A stretch of DNA of 64,000 bases from Streptomyces sp. SCUT-3 (GCF_014083985.1 NZ_CP046907.1:124001-188000); one strand, 5' to 3'; counted from the first letter of the stretch, positions 31,445 to 41,306 are shown. A program made the numbers and translations. The notes: a model not told the origin generated them from the sequence alone.

Positions 31445-31957
31445 TCAGCGGCCGGAGATCCGGCGGCAGCCGGCCCGCTGCTCCTCCGTCAGCCGGCCGT
31501 GCCGCTCCCCCTGTTCGCACAGTTCCGCCAGCCCCAGCGGCGGGCGGGGGGCCGGAGGGTTCGGGAGGGTCTCGCGGGGCGCGTGGTCCGGCCGTGCGGG
31601 AGCGGGAACAGCCGGCCGGGGGGCGGCGGTCCGGGAGGCGGCCGGCCGCGGCGCGGCGGGGCGGGTGGCCGTCTCCCGCGGACGGCCGGCCCGCGGGGAC
31701 GGCGGGCGCGGGGCGCCGTCGTCCTCTCCGTTTTCCGCCCGCTCGTGCGCCCGGGCGGACGGGGAGCCGGAGGGCGGCCCGGCCGCGGAGGACGGCGTGC
31801 CGGCGACCGGGGAGACGCCGACCTCGACGGCGGGCGCGGGCACGGCCGGCGCGGGCACGGCGGGCGCGGTCGTCTCGGGGGGAACGACCTCGGCGCAGCC
31901 CGCGACCGCGGCCAGGGGTACGAGGGCCAGCAGGACCAGGGGGCGGCGCAGGAACAT
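31445..31957 (-). CDS. Proline/alanine-rich lipoprotein
   Basis: A 170-residue lipoprotein. The signal is MFLRRPLVLLALVPLAAVAG with the lipobox cysteine at residue 21 (VAGC). Residues 25-140 are Pro/Ala/Glu/Arg low complexity and probably span the cell wall. The last 30 residues (LAELCEQGERHGRLTEEQRA, GCRRISGR) hold two cysteines and form a small helical unit that recurs at the ends of actinomycete secreted proteins. Function unknown. ATG 31957. Confidence 0.78.
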   Translation of the reverse strand: MFLRRPLVLLALVPLAAVAGCAEVVPPETTAPAVPAPAVPAPAVEVGVSPVAGTPSSAAGPPSGSPSARAHERAENGEDDGAPRPPSPRAGRPRETATRPAAPRPAASRTAAPRPAVPAPARPDHAPRETLPNPPAPRPPLGLAELCEQGERHGRLTEEQRAGCRRISGR

Positions 31958-32246
31958 GCGGCCACTGTGGCGGGACGGGGCCCGCGGTTCACGCGCACCC
32001 GCCGCGAGTCACCCGCACGGACGACGGCGGCGGGCGCACCGGTGACGCCGGCGCCGCGGCCGGCCGCCTCCCGGACCGCGCGGCCTCCGGCGTGCCGTGC
32101 CCCGGGCGCCCGCGGCAGGGGGCGGGGTGGTGCGGGAGCGGGCCGGCTCCCCGTGGAATCCTTTGGGCGGGGGCCGGAGAACCGGCTGCCCGAGGACCTT
32201 CCCCGCCCGCGCCCGCGGACGGGGCCCGTGGAACGGCGCGTCGAAC

Positions 32247-33626
32247 GTGTACCGGTACGAGCACCGCACCGCCAGGACGTGGTGGTGCGTCCTGCTGTCG
32301 ATCCTGGTCGTCGCCTGCACCGCGGCCGCCGTGACGGCCGGCCGCCGGCACGACGCCGGGCCCGCCCCCGCGGGCGGCTCCGGCGACCGGGGCCCCGGTC
32401 GGGCGCAGGCCGACCGGGTCGCCGCGCCGCGCTGGGTCGGCACCTGGTCCGCCGCCGCCTCCGGGACCGGGCCGGACGCCCCGCGGGAGCACGGCGGCAC
32501 GTCCCTGCGCAGCGTGGTGCGCATCAGCGTGGGGGGTTCCCGGGTGCGCGTGGAGCTGTCCAACGCGGCCGGGCGCGAGCCGCTGGCCGTCGCGCACGCC
32601 ACGGTCGCCCTGGCCGCTCCCGAGGGCGGCCCGGACACGGAGGCGGGCACGATGCGCCGCCTGGCCTTCGGCGGCCGGCCGTCGGTGACGGTCCCGGCCG
32701 CGGGCACGGTGACCAGCGACGGGGCCGCACTGACGGTCCCCGACGGGGCGGACCTGGTCGTCACCACGTACGTCCCGGTGACGGCCGGGGGCCTGACGCA
32801 CCATCCCCACGCCCTGCGGACCTCGTACTCGGCCCGCGGCGACCGTGCCGCGGACCCGTCCGGGCGGGCGTTCACCGGCCGCAGCTCCTCCTGGCGCCTC
32901 CTGGCCGGCGTGGAGGTGTGGACCGCCCGCGCCGAGGGGGCGGTGGTGGCCCTGGGCGACTCCCTGACCGACGGCATCGGCTCGACCCCGGAGGCGAACC
33001 GGCGCTGGACGGACGTGCTGGCCCGGCGGCTGCTCTCGCAGCGGCAGGGCCCCCGCTGGGGCGTGCTCAACCAGGGCATCGCCGGCAACCGGGTGCTGCC
33101 GCGCGGCACGGGCCCGGCGCCGGTGACCAACCCCAGCGGGACGGAGCGCCTGGAACGGGACGTGCTGCACGAGGCCGGGGCGCGGGTGGTGGTGGTCGAG
33201 CTCGGCCTCAACGACATCCTGATCCCCCCGCCGGAGAACCGTCCGCCCGACGCGCGGCGGATCGTGGCGGGCCTGAGGGCGCTGACGGAACGGGCGCGGG
33301 GGGAGGGCCTGCGCGTGGTCGGCTCGACCCTCACCCCCTTCGGGGGGAGCCGGGCGTGGAACCCGCGGCTGGAGGAGGTGCGGCAGGAGGTCAACCGGCA
33401 GATCCGGGCAGGGCGGGTGTTCGATGCCGTCGTCGACTTCGACCGGGCGCTGCGCGACCCCTCGCACCCCTCCCGCCTGCTCCGGGCCCACGACAGCGGC
33501 GACCGCGTCCACCCCGGCGACTCGGGCCACCGGGCGATGGCGGACGCGGTGGCGGCGGCACTGGGCCTGCTGCCGGCCGCCGCCGGCGGCGCTCCGGCCG
33601 TGCCGGTGCACGGGTCCGGGCCGTGA
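32247..33626 (+). CDS. Secreted SGNH/GDSL-family hydrolase
   Basis: A 459-residue exported esterase-like enzyme. The signal anchor is TWWCVLLSILVVACTAAAVT (about 11-30). An N-terminal beta-rich segment (WVGTWSAAASGTG, SLRSVVRISVGGSRVRVELS) precedes the SGNH domain: block I VVALGDSLTDG, block II with GIAGNRVL, block III LGLNDI and block V DRVHPGDSGH, which give the Ser, Gly, Asn and Asp/His residues. The architecture matches the actinomycete 'GDSL lipase with N-terminal jelly roll' group. Start GTG 32247 is a choice of convenience; no strong ribosome binding site is visible and upstream in-frame starts exist. Confidence 0.85.
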   Translation: MYRYEHRTARTWWCVLLSILVVACTAAAVTAGRRHDAGPAPAGGSGDRGPGRAQADRVAAPRWVGTWSAAASGTGPDAPREHGGTSLRSVVRISVGGSRVRVELSNAAGREPLAVAHATVALAAPEGGPDTEAGTMRRLAFGGRPSVTVPAAGTVTSDGAALTVPDGADLVVTTYVPVTAGGLTHHPHALRTSYSARGDRAADPSGRAFTGRSSSWRLLAGVEVWTARAEGAVVALGDSLTDGIGSTPEANRRWTDVLARRLLSQRQGPRWGVLNQGIAGNRVLPRGTGPAPVTNPSGTERLERDVLHEAGARVVVVELGLNDILIPPPENRPPDARRIVAGLRALTERARGEGLRVVGSTLTPFGGSRAWNPRLEEVRQEVNRQIRAGRVFDAVVDFDRALRDPSHPSRLLRAHDSGDRVHPGDSGHRAMADAVAAALGLLPAAAGGAPAVPVHGSGP

Positions 33627-33674
33627 CGGCGGGGTGCGGGCACTCCGGCCGCCAAGGCCGCGCGGCCCCGCGCG

Positions 33675-33706
33675 GGGCCCGGGAGCGTGCCTGTGCTCCC
33701 GGGCCC
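33675..33706. terminator. 12-bp perfect stem-loop between convergent genes
   Basis: GGGCCCGGGAGC (33675-33686) pairs with GCTCCCGGGCCC (33695-33706) over an 8-base loop. It stands between the SGNH hydrolase stop and the stop of the 56-residue gene and can serve both. Confidence 0.75.
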
Positions 33707-33725
33707 GGCGTGCTGCTGTCCCGCG

Positions 33726-33896
33726 TCAGTCGACGCCGTTGAGGATGTGGGGTTCGGCCAGATCGTCCTCGTACCCGGCCAGGCGGATCGGGGCCGACTT
33801 CGACCACGCCTCCAGGCTGAGCATCTTCTGCGGCTGGTCGGAGCCGGGCCGCAGGGCCGGGGCAGAGGGTTCCTCGGTGATGTTCTTGGTGGTCAC
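33726..33896 (-). CDS. 56-residue orphan peptide, possible RiPP-like precursor or regulatory peptide
   Basis: GTG 33896 is preceded by AAGGAG with a seven-base gap, a strong signal. The 56 residues run MTTKNITEEPSAPALRPGSD, QPQKMLSLEAWSKSAPIRLA, GYEDDLAEPHILNGVD. It is polar, acidic at both ends and lacks cysteines and a signal peptide. The charged N-terminus and compact C-terminus resemble a leader/core plan, and EAWSKSAP recalls darobactin-like cores, but no radical SAM, ATP-grasp, cyclase or peptidase gene is nearby. It could instead be a small partner of the HATPase protein encoded 218 bp upstream. Real as a gene; function unknown. Confidence 0.65.
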   Translation of the reverse strand: MTTKNITEEPSAPALRPGSDQPQKMLSLEAWSKSAPIRLAGYEDDLAEPHILNGVD

Positions 33897-34114
33897 CGCG
33901 CACTCCTTCGTGTCGGGTGATGCGGTCGGGCCGTCGGCGCACGGGAACGGGCGCGGGCGGACGACCGCGGTGGCTCGGGGGGACCGTGCGACGCGGTCGG
34001 CGTCGACCAGGGCGGTGCGGGGCGGCCTCGGTGATCGGCCGTGCCCGGGCGCGGTCCCCCGGGATGCCGGGGTGTGCGTCGCTCCCCTTCTCGGGGATGC
34101 CCATGGCGGACAGC

Positions 34115-34522
34115 CTAAGCGGCCGCTTCCTCTTTGACCATTCGGTTCGGTCCGGTCAGGTGCCACGCGGCGGTGACGGCCTTGCCGCCGGCCGCGGGGC
34201 GGACCTCCACCCGGTCGGCCAGGCGGTTGACCATCGGCCAGCCGAAGCCCCCCGTGCCGTTCAGGTCCGGGACGCGCTGCTCGGGGACCCGGGCGGTGCC
34301 GTCGAAGACCTCGACCCGCAGCAGCCCGGGGGTGGAACGCAGTTCCAGGCACCATGCGCCCCCGGCGTGCCGCACGGCGTTGGTCACCAGTTCGGAGACC
34401 ACCAGCAGGACGGCCTCCGCGTCCACCGCGGGGCGGACGCGGCGCAGGAAGGCCGCGGTCCCGTCGCGCGCGTCCCCCGCGGTCAGCCCCGTGCCGTCGA
34501 TCCTTCGTCCGGCCATCAGCAT
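34115..34522 (-). CDS. HATPase_c_2 anti-sigma-factor-like ATP-binding protein
   Basis: A 135-residue single-domain GHKL ATPase. N-box: LLVVSELVTNAVRHAGG; G1/G2 region: DLNGTGGFGWPMVNRLADRV; C-terminal KAVTAAWHL. This is the RsbW/SpoIIAB-like HATPase_c_2 family that binds STAS antagonists or sigma factors in actinomycetes. The lid lacks the usual long G2 box, as in many orphan members. ATG 34522 (MLMAGRRI) follows GAGG. It is 59% similar by eye in layout to the protein at 42628-43032. Targets unknown. Confidence 0.85.
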   Translation of the reverse strand: MLMAGRRIDGTGLTAGDARDGTAAFLRRVRPAVDAEAVLLVVSELVTNAVRHAGGAWCLELRSTPGLLRVEVFDGTARVPEQRVPDLNGTGGFGWPMVNRLADRVEVRPAAGGKAVTAAWHLTGPNRMVKEEAAA

Positions 34523-34729
34523 CACATCACCTCGCCGGCCACTCGGTGGTTCCCGGGCAGGAGGTCGTCTTCCCGCGCGGAGGCGCCGCAATCGGCCGCG
34601 GCCGTGCCGGGAGGGCCGCGCGGGCGGAACGGTTCACCCGGTCGGCGGAATCCGTACGGGGGCGGGGCCCGGCGGGGGCGGGGCCCGGCCGGAGGGCGCG
34701 GGCCGCCCCTCGGGGCCGCGGAGGCGGCC

Positions 34730-35761
34730 TCAGGCGCCGGCGGCCGGTTCGGTCAGCCGTACGCCGTCGAGCTCGGCGACGTAGCGGGGGCCGAAGGCGC
34801 GCGAGGGCGTGAGGGTGCCCGGTTCCAGTTCCCGCAGACGGGTGACGGCCCGGACGACGGAGTCCGCGGTCAGGTCGTAGGGGTCGGGGCCGGTCAGGGA
34901 GGCGGTGGCGGTGCGCCCGTCGGCGCGGGAGGCCCGGCCCCACACCTGGGTGCGGGTGCGGGACCGCCGCCGCTCCCCCGGGCCGGGCAGGAACCGGGAG
35001 ACCGCCGCCCGGGCCAGGGCCTGCACGGGAGCGGGCCGCAGCAGGCCCTGCAGGCGCACGGCGGCCCGGGGCACGGCGGTGTAGGTGGTGATGTCGGGGA
35101 TGCCGGTGGAGTGGTAGGCCGTGGAGACGTCCCCCCAGGGGACGGAGGAGACGGTGCGCGGGCCGTCGGGGAAGTCCGCGCGGATGCGGCGGCCGCCCAC
35201 GGGGACGGCGGTGATGCGGCCGCCGACGCGTTCCCTGCCCCCGGCCCGGATTCCCTCGAGGGCCGTGCGGGCCGTGCCGGGGCTCATTCCGCCGCCGGGC
35301 AGGAAGGCCAGGTCGAGGCGGTCGGCGCCGGGCAGTGCCCGGGCCAGCAGCAGGGCCAGGCAGTCGGTGGGCACGACGTCGAAGCCGGCGCCGGGCAGGA
35401 GGACGACACCGGCGTCCCGCGCCTGCTCCGACATGGCGTGCAGCTGCTCGAAGACCTCGATCTCCCCCGTGACGTCGAGGTAGTGCACCCCGGTGGCCAG
35501 GCAGGCCCGGACCATGGGCGCGGCCGTGGCGGAGAAGGGCCCCGCGCAGTGGGCGACGGCTTCGACGCCGGCCAGGCCGGCTTCGGCGGCCCGTGGATCG
35601 GTCAGGTCGAACACCCGGTGTTCCAGGCCGAGTTCGGCCGCAAGGCGGGAGACGGGACCGGCGGACCGGCCGGCCAGCACCGGACGCTCCCCGCGGGCAA
35701 CGGCCCTGCGGGCCACCAGGGTTCCCGTGTAGCCGTTGGCCCCGTACAGCAGCCAGGTCAT
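34730..35761 (-). CDS. Saccharopine-dehydrogenase-like/trans-enoyl-reductase-type NAD(P)-binding protein
   Basis: A 343-residue Rossmann protein beginning at once with LLYGANGYTGTLVARRAVAR (GxxGxxG), then VLAGRS (cofactor-specificity Arg), AVAHCAGPFSATAAPMVRAC, GVHYLDVTGEI, then GFDVVPTDCLAL. This is the actinomycete 'saccharopine dehydrogenase NADP-binding domain' family (also called trans-acting enoyl reductase family). Most members have unknown substrates, some act on lipid intermediates. ATG 35761. No lysine-pathway neighbours, so true saccharopine metabolism is unlikely. Confidence 0.88.
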   Translation of the reverse strand: MTWLLYGANGYTGTLVARRAVARGERPVLAGRSAGPVSRLAAELGLEHRVFDLTDPRAAEAGLAGVEAVAHCAGPFSATAAPMVRACLATGVHYLDVTGEIEVFEQLHAMSEQARDAGVVLLPGAGFDVVPTDCLALLLARALPGADRLDLAFLPGGGMSPGTARTALEGIRAGGRERVGGRITAVPVGGRRIRADFPDGPRTVSSVPWGDVSTAYHSTGIPDITTYTAVPRAAVRLQGLLRPAPVQALARAAVSRFLPGPGERRRSRTRTQVWGRASRADGRTATASLTGPDPYDLTADSVVRAVTRLRELEPGTLTPSRAFGPRYVAELDGVRLTEPAAGA

Positions 35762-36023
35762 CGCTCACCGACCTCCCGCCCGGGGGGCGCGGCCCGCCCG
35801 GGTGTGTGTTCCGGCCCCGCAACCTACCGCAGGGCCACCGCCCCCCGTCCAGAGCAGGAACGTTTCGCCCCAGCTTGCCGGAGTCCTCGCCTCCGCAGGG
35901 CGGCCTGGTGTCCTGCCTGCGGGAGAGGTGCGGCAGGATGGAGCAACTCGGCAAGGTCTCTTGGCAGTTGTCGAGCCCACCGACCCGTGCGATCACCTTC
36001 TCGAGGGAAAGGCCGGACGAACC

Positions 36024-36386
36024 GTGGATGTCCACAATCAGCGCTTACCCGGAGGCGCCGTGCTCCTGGTGGTGCGCGGTCACGCGGACCAGGCCGCGAT
36101 GGACGTGCTGTCGGACGTCATCTGGCAGCACACCGCGGGGTACCGTCCGACCGTGCTGGTCGACCTCCGGGACGTGGAGAGCATCGACCGCAGAGCCCTC
36201 GACCCGCTGCTGCACGCGGCGTTGAGGCTGTACACCAGCGGCGGCAACATCGGGCTCATAGCCCCCAGCGAACCGGTGCGCGACGTGGTCGCACGCACCG
36301 GCACCGCTCCCCTGCTCCCGGCCTACGACGACGCCGACTGCGCGTTGAAGGACCTGGCGGAGCGTTCGCCGGCGCACCGCCGGTAG
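36024..36386 (+). CDS. STAS-domain anti-anti-sigma-like protein
   Basis: A 120-residue SpoIIAA/RsbV-type STAS protein: GAVLLVVRGHADQAAMDVL, RPTVLVDLRDVESIDRRALD, PLLHAALRLYTSGGNIGLIA. The usual phosphorylated Ser in the D-S/T-xG loop (DxSG) is replaced: here the loop reads 'VESIDRRALDPLL', with Ser before Ile and no Ser-Gly pair after Asp. GTG 36024 is chosen because the domain starts right after it; the ribosome binding site is weak (AAGG about 13 bases upstream). Partners would be the HATPase proteins and the SpoIIE phosphatases in this window. Terminated at 36401. Confidence 0.75.
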   Translation: MDVHNQRLPGGAVLLVVRGHADQAAMDVLSDVIWQHTAGYRPTVLVDLRDVESIDRRALDPLLHAALRLYTSGGNIGLIAPSEPVRDVVARTGTAPLLPAYDDADCALKDLAERSPAHRR

Positions 36387-36400
36387 GCGAGCACTCGCCA

Positions 36401-36429
36401 GGGGGCCGGAACCACCCGTTCCGGCCCCC
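36401..36429 (+). terminator. 12-bp perfect stem-loop terminator after STAS gene
   Basis: GGGGGCCGGAAC (36401-36412) pairs with GTTCCGGCCCCC (36418-36429) over a 5-base loop, followed by TTCG. Confidence 0.85.
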
Positions 36430-36605
36430 TTCGCGCTGCCCGGCCCGGTGCGGAGGCCGGGCCCGGGGGAACACCGGGCCGATACGCAATTGCGCTCTTG
36501 CGAACCCTTGACGCGGGGCCTGGGGCAGGAGTCCGATGATCCTGTTTCGTATGCTTCCGGCCGCAGGCGGGAAGCGCCTGCCCTCACCGCACCTAAGGAA
36601 CAGCG

Positions 36606-37871
36606 ATGCCCCTCACCCGAAGACACTTCCTCCAGGCGACGGGGCTGGCCGCGGGCGGCACGGCCCTGACCGCCTGCGGCGGCGGGCAGGCCGAGAAGAC
36701 GGCGACGCCGCTGTCGGTGTACTCGTGGTGGACCGGGGGCGGCGAGGAGGCCGGCCTGAAGGCCCTGGTGGAGGACTTCAGGAAGAACAACCCGGACGTG
36801 AAGTTCGTCAACGAGGCGGTGGCCGGGGGCGCCGGCGACGCCGCCAGGAAGAAGCTGGCCTCCCGGCTGGCCGCGGGCAATCCGCCCGACACCTTCCAGG
36901 GGCACGCCGGCGCGGAGCTGAACGGCTACATCGAGGCCGGCCAGCTGGAGGACATCAGCTTCCTGTACGTGGAGGAGGGCTGGCGGCAGGTCCTGCCGGT
37001 CTCGCTGCGGTCGCTGATATCCGACGGCGCCACCTCGTACTCGGTGCCGGTCAACGTCCACCGGGCGAACATGATGTGGCACAGCCCCAAGGTCCTCGAG
37101 CGGGCCGGGGTCTCCGACGTGCCCACCACGTTCGACGCCCTGCTCGAGGCGATGGACCGGGTGAAGGCGGCCGGGGCCGCACCGCTGGCGCTCGGTGAGC
37201 AGTGGACCGTGCAGCACCTGCTGGAGACGGTCCTCCTGGGCGTGCTCGGCCCCCGCGACTACGGCAAGCTGTGGACGGGCAGGCTCGGCTGGGAGAGCGG
37301 CAGGACCCGCGACGCCCTGGAGACCTTCGACGCGGTCCTGGACTTCGGCGGCACCTACGCCCCGGGCCGCACCTGGCAGGCCGCCTCCAAGCAGCTGGCC
37401 GACGGCCGGGCGGCGTTCCAGATCATGGGCGACTGGGTCGACGCCTACCTGGGCCGCGACCTGTCCCTGACACCGAAGAAGGACTACCACTGGTCCCCGG
37501 TGCCGCAGACGGCCGGCGCCTACCAGTTCCTGTCGGACTCCTTCGTGCTGCCCAAGGGGGCCGCGCACCGCGAGGCGGCGCTGGCCTGGCTGAGGACGTG
37601 CGGCAGCCGCAGCGGCCAGCAGGCGTTCAACGTCAAGAAGGGCTCCATCCCCGCCCGCACCGACACCGACCCCGCCCCCTACGGGCCGTACCTGCAGTGG
37701 GCGCTGTCGCAGTGGCGCACCGACGAGATCGTGGGATCGCTGACCCACGGCGTGGTGGCCAAGAACGAGTGGGTGGCCGACATCGGCACGGCCCTGGGCG
37801 GCTTCCTGAAGCGGCGGAACGTGCCCGCCTTCCAGGAGGCCCTGGCCCGGGCGGCGGACAAGCACATCTGA
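36606..37871 (+). CDS. Extracellular solute-binding lipoprotein of a carbohydrate ABC transporter, orphan
   Basis: A 421-residue family-1 sugar-binding lipoprotein. The N-terminus has a twin-arginine-like RRHFLQATGLAAGG and lipobox LTACGG (Cys about 24), so Tat export with lipid anchoring is plausible. The mature part shows LSVYSWWTGGGEEAGLKALV, AGNPPDTFQGHAGAELNGYI and FVLPKGAAHREAALAWL, typical for glucose/mannose- or disaccharide-binding proteins (GtsA-like). ATG 36606 follows a weak AAGGAACAGCG. No permease or ATPase gene is adjacent, so it must work with components elsewhere or be regulatory. Confidence 0.9.
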   Translation: MPLTRRHFLQATGLAAGGTALTACGGGQAEKTATPLSVYSWWTGGGEEAGLKALVEDFRKNNPDVKFVNEAVAGGAGDAARKKLASRLAAGNPPDTFQGHAGAELNGYIEAGQLEDISFLYVEEGWRQVLPVSLRSLISDGATSYSVPVNVHRANMMWHSPKVLERAGVSDVPTTFDALLEAMDRVKAAGAAPLALGEQWTVQHLLETVLLGVLGPRDYGKLWTGRLGWESGRTRDALETFDAVLDFGGTYAPGRTWQAASKQLADGRAAFQIMGDWVDAYLGRDLSLTPKKDYHWSPVPQTAGAYQFLSDSFVLPKGAAHREAALAWLRTCGSRSGQQAFNVKKGSIPARTDTDPAPYGPYLQWALSQWRTDEIVGSLTHGVVAKNEWVADIGTALGGFLKRRNVPAFQEALARAADKHI

Positions 37872-37928
37872 GGGCCCCGGCCGCGGACCGGGGCGCCCCG
37901 GTCCGCGGCCGGCCGCGGCCGCCCCGGG

Positions 37929-39329
<1,401 letters not shown>

Positions 39330-39391
39330 GGTGGCGGCTCCCTTCCTGTGCCGCCCGTCGCCTGCCCAGCCCCCGGCGGATGATGTGCGGC

Positions 39392-40303
39392 TCAGGCCCG
39401 GTCGAGGAGTTCCCGGACGAACGCCTCGGTCTCGGCGGGCGTGGCCGCCTCGACGCACAGCCGGTCCATCACGGCCAGGTAGTGGTCGACCTCGTCGCGC
39501 TTGTCCAGGTAGAGCGCGCTGGTGAGCTGCTCGAGGTAGACGATGTCGGGAAGGTCCTGGTCCTCGAACCGCAGGAGCGTGATCGGCCCGCCCGCCGCGG
39601 CGTGGCCGCCCGCGTGGAAGGGGACGACCTGCAGGGTGACGTTGGGCTGCCGGGTGACCTCGAGGAGGTGCTTGAGCTGGGCCTGCATGACTTCATGCCC
39701 GCCCATCGGGCGGCGCAGCGCGGCCTCGTCGACGACGGCCCACAGCCTGACCGGGTCGGAACCTGTGAGCACGCGCTGCCGCTCGGTGCGCAGCGCGACG
39801 CGCCGCTCGACCTCGGCCCGGGGCGCCTTGGGGTGCCCGAGCCGGATCACGGCGCGCGCGTAGTCCTCGGTCTGCAGCAGGCCGGGGAGGAACTGCACCT
39901 CGTAGGTGCGGATGAGCGAGGCCGCGCCCTCGAGGCCGAGGTGCTGCTCGAACCAGCCGGGCAGGACGTCGTGGTACTTGTGCCACCAGCCCGGAGCGTT
40001 GGCGCGGCGGGCCAGCGTCAGCAGGGCGCCGCGCTCCTCCTCGTCGTGCACGCCGTACAGGGTCAGCAGGTCGGCCACGTCGCGTTCCTTGAAACCGACG
40101 CGGCCGAGCTCCATCCGGCTGATCTTGGGGTGGGAGGCCCGGATGGCGCCGGCCGCCTCGCTCACGGAGATGTTCCGCTCCTCGCGGAGCCTGCGCAGCT
40201 GGCCGCCGAGCACCATGCGCAGCGCGGTGGGCCCCGGGTCCTGCCGCTGCAGGTCGAGGACGCGCGCCCACTGCGGATCGCGCTCCGGAACGGCTGCGGT
40301 CAT
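39392..40303 (-). CDS. XRE-DUF5753 regulator, WhiJ-like
   Basis: A 303-residue DNA-binding protein. HTH_31/XRE domain at about 27-90 (LGGQLRRLREERNISVSEAA, ASHPKISRMELGRVGF). DUF5753 spans about 110-295 (LIRTYEVQFLPGLLQTEDYA, RVALRTERQRVL, ALRRPMGGHEVMQAQL, VPFHAGGHAAAGGPITLLRF). This pair of domains defines the WhiJ family of Streptomyces developmental regulators. It precedes DUF397 by 120 bp in transcription order reversed (DUF397 is upstream), and a HATPase gene is divergent, matching the whiJ/abaA-type three-gene arrangement. ATG 40303. Confidence 0.92.
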   Translation of the reverse strand: MTAAVPERDPQWARVLDLQRQDPGPTALRMVLGGQLRRLREERNISVSEAAGAIRASHPKISRMELGRVGFKERDVADLLTLYGVHDEEERGALLTLARRANAPGWWHKYHDVLPGWFEQHLGLEGAASLIRTYEVQFLPGLLQTEDYARAVIRLGHPKAPRAEVERRVALRTERQRVLTGSDPVRLWAVVDEAALRRPMGGHEVMQAQLKHLLEVTRQPNVTLQVVPFHAGGHAAAGGPITLLRFEDQDLPDIVYLEQLTSALYLDKRDEVDHYLAVMDRLCVEAATPAETEAFVRELLDRA

Positions 40304-40423
40304 CGGACGGCTCCCTTGTCGAGACGGAGAGTGCCAGCTTCTCATCCCCGGGCGGCAGAAGTACAGACCGTCATCGCCGCCCACCTCAGCGTGCGGGAGG
40401 GCCCGCGGGCGGCGCGGCCCGCC

Positions 40424-40660
40424 TCAGCGGACCAGGTCGTCGAAGTCGCCGTCCTTGGCTCCGCCGACGAACGCCGCGATCTCCGCCCTGGTGTAGACCA
40501 GCACGGGGCCCTCCGGGTAGCGGGAGTTGCGCACGGCGACCTCCCCTCCGGGCAGGGGCGCCACCTCGACGCAGTTGCCGCTGGGGTTGCTGCGCCGGCT
40601 CTTGCGCCAGCTGACGTCCCGCAGCAGGTTCGCCGGGGCCCCGTTCTGTATGCGCTGCAT
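40424..40660 (-). CDS. DUF397 small protein of WhiJ-type locus
   Basis: A 78-residue protein with the DUF397 core WRKSRRSNPSGNCVEVAPLP, VAVRNSRYPEGPVLVYTRAE, and FVGGAKDGDFDDLV at the end. DUF397 proteins are found next to XRE-DUF5753 regulators and are thought to act with them, possibly as antagonists. ATG 40660 with a weak upstream site. It is the first gene of the pair with the WhiJ-like regulator, and it starts next to the palindromes at 40686-40754. Confidence 0.92.
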   Translation of the reverse strand: MQRIQNGAPANLLRDVSWRKSRRSNPSGNCVEVAPLPGGEVAVRNSRYPEGPVLVYTRAEIAAFVGGAKDGDFDDLVR

Positions 40661-40685
40661 CTGCGCTCCTTACGCGTTCATCAGG

Positions 40686-40754
40686 CATGACGTGGCGTCA
40701 TGTACGTTCGCACGTGCATCTGTTCGTGCAGATGCACTTGCAGCAGCACGTGCG
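40686..40754. promoter_or_regulatory. Nested palindromes between DUF397 and the HATPase gene
   Basis: The 114-bp divergent gap is packed with inverted repeats. CATGACG-TGG-CGTCATG (40686-40702) is followed by TGCATCTG-6-CAGATGCA (40715-40736), and the outer copies of GCACGTGC at 40710-40717 and 40746-40753 flank the second. These are good candidate sites for the WhiJ-like regulator, which would control both directions. Sequence evidence only. Confidence 0.65.
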
Positions 40755-40774
40755 CGTAGCGGAGGATATCCCGC

Positions 40775-41296
40775 ATGCAGGCAGATCCAGCACTCCGGAG
40801 CCCGGCGTTGCCGGAAGAGGACCCGGCCGGGTCCGGTTTCGCCGCCCACTCCGTCGGCGAGGGCCCCCGTGCCGTCCCCGACGTGCGGGAATTCGTCCGG
40901 CGCACCCTGTTCGTGTGGGGCCTGGACGAGATCGGCCACGACGTGTGCCTGGCCGTGACCGAACTCACGGCGAACGCCCTGCGCCACGGGTGCCGCGGCG
41001 CGTTGGGCCGTGCGGGCGCGCGCCCGGTGTGGGTGGGGCTGCTGCGCCAGGGGCACGGGGTGCTGTGCGTGGTGGCCGACCCGGGCCGGGGGGTGCCCCG
41101 CCTGCGGGAGCCCGACTTCACGGCCGAGTCGGGACGGGGCCTGCAGGTGGTCGCGGCACTGAGCGACAGCTGGGGCTGGACGGAGCCGGACTGCGACGGC
41201 AAGGCCGTCTGGGCGGTCTTCTCCGGAGGCTGCGCCGCCGAGGAGCCCTCCGCCCCGCGGCTGGGGTGGCCGGCCGCACTCCTGCCCGCCTGCTGA
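40775..41296 (+). CDS. HATPase_c_2 anti-sigma-like protein of WhiJ-type locus
   Basis: A 173-residue GHKL ATPase: VREFVRRTLFVWGL, CLAVTELTANALRHGCRG (N box), VVADPGRGVPRLREP (G1), ESGRGLQVVAALSDSWGW (G2) and GKAVWAVFSG. ATG 40775 is nine bases after GGAGG. Divergent from DUF397/XRE across the palindromic region, completing the three-part whiJ/abaA-like set. The N-terminal 30 residues are linker. A 22-bp perfect hairpin follows the stop. Confidence 0.88.
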   Translation: MQADPALRSPALPEEDPAGSGFAAHSVGEGPRAVPDVREFVRRTLFVWGLDEIGHDVCLAVTELTANALRHGCRGALGRAGARPVWVGLLRQGHGVLCVVADPGRGVPRLREPDFTAESGRGLQVVAALSDSWGWTEPDCDGKAVWAVFSGGCAAEEPSAPRLGWPAALLPAC

Positions 41297-41306
41297 CCCT
41301 CCTGCG

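Noticed and set aside
33726-33896. Calling the 56-residue peptide a darobactin-type or lasso precursor
   Set aside because: WSKS is too short to count, and no radical SAM enzyme, cyclase, protease or transporter gene lies nearby.
34730-35761. True saccharopine dehydrogenase of lysine metabolism
   Set aside because: Only the Rossmann half is similar; length and C-terminal part fit the broad actinomycete reductase family, and no lysine-pathway gene is near.
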